Of a stretch of 64,000 nucleotides of DNA, positions 59,426 through 64,000 are shown piece after piece (the stretch's first letter is position 1; each line of letters starts with the position of its first letter). The DNA lies in the NCBI RefSeq assembly GCF_014639315.1, contig NZ_BMFY01000001.1:310001-374000 (forward strand), written 5' to 3'. The position numbers and the translations under genes are program-made. Source of the stretch: Sediminivirga luteola. GTDB taxonomy: Bacteria > Actinomycetota > Actinomycetes > Actinomycetales > Brevibacteriaceae. The notes under the pieces were generated by a model. The model had not been told where the DNA came from. It worked only from the letters and a program-made list of their open reading frames with translations, and did no database searches.

Positions 59426-60871
59426 TCAGGACTCGCGGCCGAGCCCGTAGGTGAGCAGATCGTGCCGGGTGAGCACGCCCACCGGGGTGGCGTCGTCGAT
59501 CACCAGCAGGGCGTTGGCCTCGGAGAGCTTGTCCCGGGCCTCGCGCAGGCACTGCTTGGCGCCGATGAGTGGCAGCGGTTCCAGGTTCAGCTCCGAGATG
59601 GGATCGCTGGTCTTGGCGTCGCCGGCGAACAGCGCCTCGGTGAGGCGGCGTTCGTCGATGGCGCCGGCGACCTCGCCGATCACGACCGGCGGCTCGGCCT
59701 GGAGCACCACGAGCTGGTCCACGCCGTAGGTGTTCATCTCCGCGATGGCCTCCCCGATGGTGGCCTCCTTGCGGACGTAGTAGATGCTGTTGTCCGGCTT
59801 GGGCGCGATGATGTCGGAGACGCGCACCTCGTGCCCCGGCTCGTCCGGGGAGCATGCGGAGGGCAGGAAGCCGTAGGACTTCATCCAGTCGTCGTTGAAG
59901 ATCTTGCCCAGGTAGCCGCGGCCGCCATCGGGCAGGAGCACCACGACCACGTCATCGGCGGTGAGGGTGCGGGCCTTCTTCAGTGCGCAGGCCACCGCCA
60001 GTCCCGAGGAGCCGCCGAGCAGCAGGCCCTCTTCACGGGCGAGGCGCCGGGTGACCTCGAAGGACTCGGCGTCGGTCGCGGAGAGGATCTCATCGGGCAC
60101 GGAAGGATCGTAGGCGTCGGGCCACATGTCCTCACCCACGCCCTCGGTCAGGTAGGGCCGGCCGGTGCCGCCGGAGTAGACCGAGCCCTCCGGATCGGCG
60201 CCGATGACCTGCACCCGGCCGCCGGAGACCTCCTTGAGGTAGCGGCCGGTGCCGGTGATGGTGCCGCCGGTGCCGACTCCCGCGACGAAGTGCGTGACCT
60301 TGCCGGCGGTGTCGGCCCAGATCTCCGGGCCGGTGCTGGCGTAGTGGGAGGCCGGGCCGTTCGGGTTGGAGTACTGGTCCGGCTTGAAGGCCCCCGGGAT
60401 CTCCTCCACCAGGCGGTCGGAGACGGAGTAGTACGACTCGGGGGAGTCCGGCGCCACGGAGGTGGGGGTCATCACGACCTCGGCGCCGTAGGCCTTGAGC
60501 ACGTTGATCTTGTCCTCGCCCACCTTGTCCGGGCAGACGAACACGCAGCGGTAGCCGCGCTGCTGGGCCACCAGCGCCAGTCCCACGCCGGTGTTGCCGG
60601 AGGTGGGCTCGACGATGGTGCCGCCGGGCTTCAGCAGGCCGGCCTTCTCGGCGGCGTCGATGATGCGCACCGCGATCCGGTCCTTGGCGGAGCCGCCGGG
60701 GTTGAGGTACTCGACCTTCACCAGCACGGTGGCGTCGATGCCCACCGTGACCCGGTTCAGCTTCACCAGCGGGGTGTCGCCGATGAGGTCGAGGATGTTC
60801 TGGGCGTAGTGCATGCCGTCAGGCTGCAGCAGGCGCCGATGCTGGGATTCGGTCGTGTTCAACTCAGGCAC
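59426..60871 (-). CDS. cbs: Cystathionine beta-synthase
   Basis: A 481-residue enzyme. The PLP domain (about 20-340) has the lysine at Lys63 (NPGGSAKDRIA), EPTSGNTGVGLA, GVGTGGTITGTGRYLKE and GGSSGLAVA. A pair of CBS domains (about 360-478) forms the regulatory tail. It condenses serine (or O-acetylserine) with homocysteine to cystathionine. The GTG start at 60871 has TATGCT six bases upstream (60878-60883); the internal Met20 lacks a ribosome-binding site. The haem domain of the human enzyme is absent. Confidence 0.94.
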   Translation of the reverse strand: MPELNTTESQHRRLLQPDGMHYAQNILDLIGDTPLVKLNRVTVGIDATVLVKVEYLNPGGSAKDRIAVRIIDAAEKAGLLKPGGTIVEPTSGNTGVGLALVAQQRGYRCVFVCPDKVGEDKINVLKAYGAEVVMTPTSVAPDSPESYYSVSDRLVEEIPGAFKPDQYSNPNGPASHYASTGPEIWADTAGKVTHFVAGVGTGGTITGTGRYLKEVSGGRVQVIGADPEGSVYSGGTGRPYLTEGVGEDMWPDAYDPSVPDEILSATDAESFEVTRRLAREEGLLLGGSSGLAVACALKKARTLTADDVVVVLLPDGGRGYLGKIFNDDWMKSYGFLPSACSPDEPGHEVRVSDIIAPKPDNSIYYVRKEATIGEAIAEMNTYGVDQLVVLQAEPPVVIGEVAGAIDERRLTEALFAGDAKTSDPISELNLEPLPLIGAKQCLREARDKLSEANALLVIDDATPVGVLTRHDLLTYGLGRES

Positions 60872-60961
60872 CCTCCCAGCATAGACGGTCGGACATGCGC
60901 GCGCCCGTGCCCGAGCCGGGCAGCGACCGGAGCGCGGGGGCCGGGGCCGTGGCCCAGGTGC

Positions 60962-61438
60962 TCAGCCGCGCGTACGCAGCCTCCGTCGTAGACCGCGCTC
61001 GCCGGCCGTCATGACGAGACGGTGGGCACCTCGGGCCAGGCGCCCGGTGGCCCGGACCAGACGGCGGCGGGAGCCGACGTGCCACAGCAGGACGATGCGG
61101 GTGCGGCCCTGCCGCGCCGGATCGGGCCGGGCCTCCCAGCGGCCGGTGCCGTGCAGATCGCCGGAGACCGACATCGACGCCCGGCGGGGCCGCTCGGCTC
61201 CGGTCAGTTCGATCCGGAAGCGCAGGCGGTAGCCGAGCGGGCTGCGGACGGTCAGCACGACGCGGGTGCCGGTCGGATCGTCCTGGTCCCCGGCCGTGCG
61301 CACCGTTCTGGCGGTGGAGACGCCCGGCCACCAGGAGGGCCAGGAATCGGCGTCCGACAGGATTTCCCAGACCCGTTCGGGCGGTGCGGGCACGGTCCAC
61401 ACCGAGGTGAACCGGAACGGCCGGTCCTGCTGGAACAT
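60962..61438 (-). CDS. SRPBCC-family protein
   Basis: A 158-residue START-like protein: FRFTSVWTVPAPPERVWEILSDADSWPSWWPGV in parts (VWTVPAPPERVWEILSD, WPSWWPGV) matches polyketide-cyclase/dehydrase-type lipid-binding proteins. The C-terminal helix is Arg-rich (RRLVRATGRLARGAHRLV), typical of the family. No catalytic residues can be named. GAGGGGAG precedes the ATG at 61438. It lies after the SSADH terminator, so it is probably transcribed on its own. Confidence 0.85.
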   Translation of the reverse strand: MFQQDRPFRFTSVWTVPAPPERVWEILSDADSWPSWWPGVSTARTVRTAGDQDDPTGTRVVLTVRSPLGYRLRFRIELTGAERPRRASMSVSGDLHGTGRWEARPDPARQGRTRIVLLWHVGSRRRLVRATGRLARGAHRLVMTAGERGLRRRLRTRG

Positions 61439-61460
61439 GCGACTCCCCTCGCAGATGGCA

Positions 61461-61499
61461 ACGGGCCCTGCCGGCGCGGGTGGCGCTGGCAGGGCCCGT
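61461..61499 (-). terminator. Terminator of the SSADH gene
   Basis: ACGGGCCCTGCC (61461-61472) pairs perfectly with 61488-61499. The stem continues inward for about five more pairs including one G-U. It is 12 bases after the SSADH stop on the minus strand. Confidence 0.85.
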
Positions 61500-61511
61500 C
61501 GAGGTGTGATG

Positions 61512-62972
61512 TCAGTCGCGCGGCGTGAGCACGAACTTGGTCTCGAGGAACTCCTCGATACCCACCCGGCCGCCCTCGCGGCCGAGGCCGGAGAGCTTGA
61601 CGCCACCGAACGGCGCACCGGGGTTGGAGACGATGCCGGTGTTGAGGCCGATCATGCCGACCTGCAGACGCTCGGACAGCCAGTTGGCGCGGCCGACGTT
61701 CTCGGTGAAGATGTAGCCGGCCAGGCCCAGATCGGTGTCATTGGCGCGGGCGATGGCCTCCTCATCGGTGTCGAAGGAGTAGATCGCCGCGACCGGGCCG
61801 AAGATCTCCGTGGTGGTGATCTCGGCGTCGTCGCTGATGTTCGTCAGCACGGTCGGCTCGTAGAAGTAGCCGGTGCCCTCGACCTGCTTGCCGCCGGTGA
61901 GCACGGTCGCGCCCTTGGACACGGCGTCGTCGACGAGCTCGGTCACCTTGGCCAGCTGCTTCGGGTCCACCAGCGGACCGACCTCGGTGCCCTCCTCCAG
62001 GCCGTTGCCGATCTTCATCGCGCCCATCTTCTCGGCCATGCGGCGGGCGAACTCGTCCACCAGCGAGCTGTGCACGAAGATCCGGTTGGCGGAGGTGCAG
62101 GCCTCGCCGATGTTGCGCATCTTCGCCGCCAGCGCACCGGCCACGGCCTTGTCCAGGTCCGCGTCCTCGGCCACGATGAGCGGGGCGTTGCCGCCGAGCT
62201 CCATGGAAGGCTTGAGGACCTGCTGCGCGGCCTGCTCCAGCAGCTTCACGCCGACCTCGGTGGAGCCGGTGAAGGTGATCTTCCGGGCGATCCCGGACTC
62301 GATCCACGGGCTCACCACGCGAGACGCGGACTCGGAGGTGACGACGTTGAGCACGCCGGCGGGAAGCCCCGCCTCGATCAGCACCTCGACCAGGGCGAGC
62401 GAGGTCAACGGGGTGAGCTTGGCGGGCTTGAACACCATGGTGCATCCGGCGGCCACGGCCGGGCCGATCTTGCGGGTGCCCATCGCCAGCGGGAAGTTCC
62501 ACGGGGTGATGAGGATGGCCGGACCGATCGGCTCGTGGGAGACGGTGACGCGCGACTTGCCGTCCGGGGAGATGGAGAAGTCGCCGCCGATGCGGGCGGC
62601 CTCCTCGGAGAACCAGCGGAAGAACTCGGCGCCGTAGTCGACCTCGCCCTTGGCCTCGGTGAGGGACTTGCCCATCTCCGCGGTCATGATCGCAGCGATG
62701 TCGTCCTGGCGCTCCATGATCAGCTCGTAGGCGCGGCGCAGGATCTCCGCGCGTTCGCGGGGCGCGGTGCGGCCCCACGACTCCTGGGCGCGGCCGGCGG
62801 CCTCAATGGCGTCCTGGGCGTCCTGGGCGGAACCGTCGGCGACGGTGGCGATGACCTCTTCGGTGGCCGGGTTGACCACGTCGACGGTCTTGCCGCCTTC
62901 CGCCTCGCGCCATTCGCCGTCGATGAAGAGCCCGGTGTTGAGCTTGGCGAGCAGCGGGGCAACGTCCACCAT
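61512..62972 (-). CDS. gabD: NAD(P)-dependent succinate-semialdehyde dehydrogenase
   Basis: A 486-residue aldehyde dehydrogenase. Catalytic Glu258 (MELGGNAP) and Cys292 (GEACTSANR) are in place, with ITPWNFPLAM and FTGSTEVG in the cofactor region and LNTGIVSNPGAPFGGVKLSGLGREGG at the C-terminus (read in parts), as in GabD-type enzymes. It oxidises succinate semialdehyde to succinate in GABA or 4-hydroxybutyrate breakdown. AGGAGG precedes the ATG. No GABA transaminase gene lies beside it here. Confidence 0.93.
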   Translation of the reverse strand: MVDVAPLLAKLNTGLFIDGEWREAEGGKTVDVVNPATEEVIATVADGSAQDAQDAIEAAGRAQESWGRTAPRERAEILRRAYELIMERQDDIAAIMTAEMGKSLTEAKGEVDYGAEFFRWFSEEAARIGGDFSISPDGKSRVTVSHEPIGPAILITPWNFPLAMGTRKIGPAVAAGCTMVFKPAKLTPLTSLALVEVLIEAGLPAGVLNVVTSESASRVVSPWIESGIARKITFTGSTEVGVKLLEQAAQQVLKPSMELGGNAPLIVAEDADLDKAVAGALAAKMRNIGEACTSANRIFVHSSLVDEFARRMAEKMGAMKIGNGLEEGTEVGPLVDPKQLAKVTELVDDAVSKGATVLTGGKQVEGTGYFYEPTVLTNISDDAEITTTEIFGPVAAIYSFDTDEEAIARANDTDLGLAGYIFTENVGRANWLSERLQVGMIGLNTGIVSNPGAPFGGVKLSGLGREGGRVGIEEFLETKFVLTPRD

Positions 62973-63522
62973 GGTGTCCTCCTAGATATGTACAGCCTCG
63001 ATATATGCGGCGCCGATGTCTCCTCGGCGGCTTGCGGAGCGGTCCTTCTCGAACGTTCCGCCGCGGCGTCCGGCGGCGATGCCGGCCACTGGACGGCGAA
63101 CGCCCGGGCGTCCCGGGAGATTCCCGGCCGGCGGCGCCGAGCGGCGGAACCTCTCAGTCCTCACCTCAGCCAGTCTAGGGGGAGCAGCCGGCTTCCCGCA
63201 CCGCGGGAGGGGTTTTCCGCCTGCCGGTTCCGCCGGAACGGACCGGCGCCGACGACGGATCACGCGTGAGCCGCTGCGGTTTCCGTATCGGGGGTGTGGC
63301 CGGTTTCCGCACCGCGCGAGCAGTTGGCACGCTGCGGCTGCCGGAACCGCGCGAGCGGCCGGAACGGCCCGCGTGATTCGAGGGTCACGGCGCCGGACAG
63401 CCCCCGCGACACGTTCATCTGTTCGTCACGGCGCCGTCACCCGCGTCTTCATTGCGGGTCACCGCGAGCCGGAAGAGTCGGCACGGTCGTTTTCCCCTCA
63501 GCCCCTCCCCAAGGACGATCTC
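62973..63522. other. Control region between gabD and the phosphodiester glycosidase-type gene
   Basis: A 550-base divergent gap with no supported gene. Close to gabD it holds an A/T-rich stretch (GATATGTACA and GATATATG, 62995-63007) probably containing its promoter. Near 63309-63355 the 10-mer CCGCGCGAGC occurs twice. The right part holds the PhoP-box-like repeats listed next. Confidence 0.55.
63413..63467 (+). promoter_or_regulatory. Possible PhoP (PHO) box array
   Basis: Units at an 11-bp pitch: GTTCATC (63413), CGTCACG (63424), CGTCACC (63435), then after one degenerate unit GGTCACC (63457). Streptomyces PHO boxes are 11-bp direct repeats of GTTCACC type. The array lies 56-110 bases before the start of a secreted phosphodiester glycosidase-type gene. 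Assignment is by pattern only. Confidence 0.4.
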
Positions 63523-64000
63523 ATGATGGATGCTCCCCGGTGCCGCGCCGTGCTCCGCGCGCTGCTGACCCCCGTGCTGGCGGTGCTGCTGGCGTTCCCC
63601 CTGCTCGTTCCCGCCGGCGGCAGGGCTGCGGCCGCGGCCGGCGTCGACACGGCCGCCATGGACCTGGTCTCCGATGGCGTCTTCGCCAGCGCGGAGACCG
63701 ACCGGGTCGCCCCGGGCCTGGACGTGACCCGGTTCTCCCGTCTGGAGGAGGCCGGGTGGACCGCCGGCTCGGTGCTGCGCGCGGATCTGAGCGAGGAGAC
63801 CCTTGAAGTGGACGTCGTGAACTCCGGCGCCGTCACCCGCACCGCGACGGTGTCCGAACACGTGGAGCGTGCCGGGGCCGTCGCCGGGGTGAACGGCGAC
63901 TTCTTCGACATCAACTATTCCAATGCCGCGCAGGGCACCGCCATCGGCGCCGGCGGACTGCTCAACGCCTCGGACGCCGCGCACCCGGCGCTGACCGTCT
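63523..64000 (+). CDS. Secreted phosphodiester glycosidase-family (NAGPA) protein, N-terminal part
   Basis: The first 159 residues of a protein cut by the window edge. A signal peptide spans about 1-38 (basic MMDAPRCRAVLRALL, hydrophobic core, then AAAAAG). The NAGPA-type domain begins near residue 60 and shows AGVNGDFFDINYSNAAQGT, a diagnostic motif of the phosphodiester glycosidase family. Members cleave or handle phosphodiester-linked sugars on cell-wall or extracellular polymers; full-length actinobacterial forms are usually large and multidomain. AAGGAC precedes the two in-frame ATG codons (63523 and 63526). Confidence 0.85.
   Translation, partial: MMDAPRCRAVLRALLTPVLAVLLAFPLLVPAGGRAAAAAGVDTAAMDLVSDGVFASAETDRVAPGLDVTRFSRLEEAGWTAGSVLRADLSEETLEVDVVNSGAVTRTATVSEHVERAGAVAGVNGDFFDINYSNAAQGTAIGAGGLLNASDAAHPALTV

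Noticed and set aside
58244-60991. A 915-codon plus-strand frame across the metB and cbs genes
   Set aside because: Composition (Gly, Arg, Asp and His-rich, no hydrophobic core) is that of an antisense shadow, and the minus strand encodes two well-defined PLP enzymes.

Overview
The window is chromosomal DNA from a high-GC Gram-positive bacterium, very probably an actinobacterium of the order Micrococcales (genus not resolvable from the sequence alone). The pointers are G+C near 70% with strong third-position bias, many GTG starts, an XPB-type helicase with a Helicase_C_3 partner, a DUF3027/cold-shock pair, an mprA-mprB-pepD-like operon, a galU-moeA-moaC-mog-rimJ cluster followed by a SepX-like membrane protein, and a c-di-AMP (ydaO) riboswitch before NlpC/P60 cell-wall hydrolases. 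No phage, IS element, CRISPR array, rRNA or replication origin is visible. At least 18 genes have a TAnnnT -10 box 6-7 bases before the start codon and no Shine-Dalgarno sequence, so leaderless transcription looks common.

Layout. 1-5.5 kb: tail of an unknown gene, a DUF1801 protein, then (minus strand) response regulator, sensor kinase and HtrA-like protease in the order of mycobacterial mprA-mprB-pepD. 5.7-14.5 kb: xpb, a GntR/ADP-ribosylglycohydrolase/NCS1 permease/PfkB salvage cassette, and the Helicase_C_3 protein. 14.7-19.2 kb: cold-shock protein, DUF3027, DUF456, divergent serC and pdxH, and a DtxR-type metal regulator. 19.3-21.1 kb: c-di-AMP riboswitch and two tandem secreted NlpC/P60 proteins. 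21.4-28.2 kb: HNH nuclease, GlsB-like membrane protein, universal stress protein, 3-methyladenine glycosylase, a DeoR/MFS unit, an alpha/beta hydrolase, and a tRNA-Arg(CCT) with a degenerate second copy.

28.6-33.8 kb: a five-gene catabolic operon (double-module Lrp regulator, NodB-fold deacetylase/imidase, MHS-type transporter, SDR, PanE-like reductase). 33.9-39.5 kb: ArsR/AHSA1 pair and a 1,410-residue helicase-like protein whose ATPase motifs are degenerate but whose C-terminal nuclease-like motif is kept, with a small overlapping acidic protein. 39.6-46.8 kb: mscL, SAF-domain protein, FmdB-like zinc ribbon, 5-formyltetrahydrofolate cyclo-ligase, galU, moeA, moaC, moaB, rimJ.

46.8-54.1 kb: a second catabolic island, inserted between rimJ and sepX, with a TRAP transporter (DctP, Q, M), LacI regulator, SDR, beta-keto acid cleavage enzyme (BKACE) and a divergent 3-hydroxyacyl-CoA-dehydrogenase-family enzyme. 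Together these suggest uptake of an unknown beta-hydroxy or beta-keto acid, oxidation, and acetyl-CoA-dependent cleavage. 54.4-64 kb: SepX-like protein, membrane-anchored serine hydrolase, cystathionine gamma-synthase and beta-synthase, an SRPBCC protein, succinate-semialdehyde dehydrogenase, and the start of a secreted phosphodiester glycosidase-type protein preceded by a possible PhoP box array.
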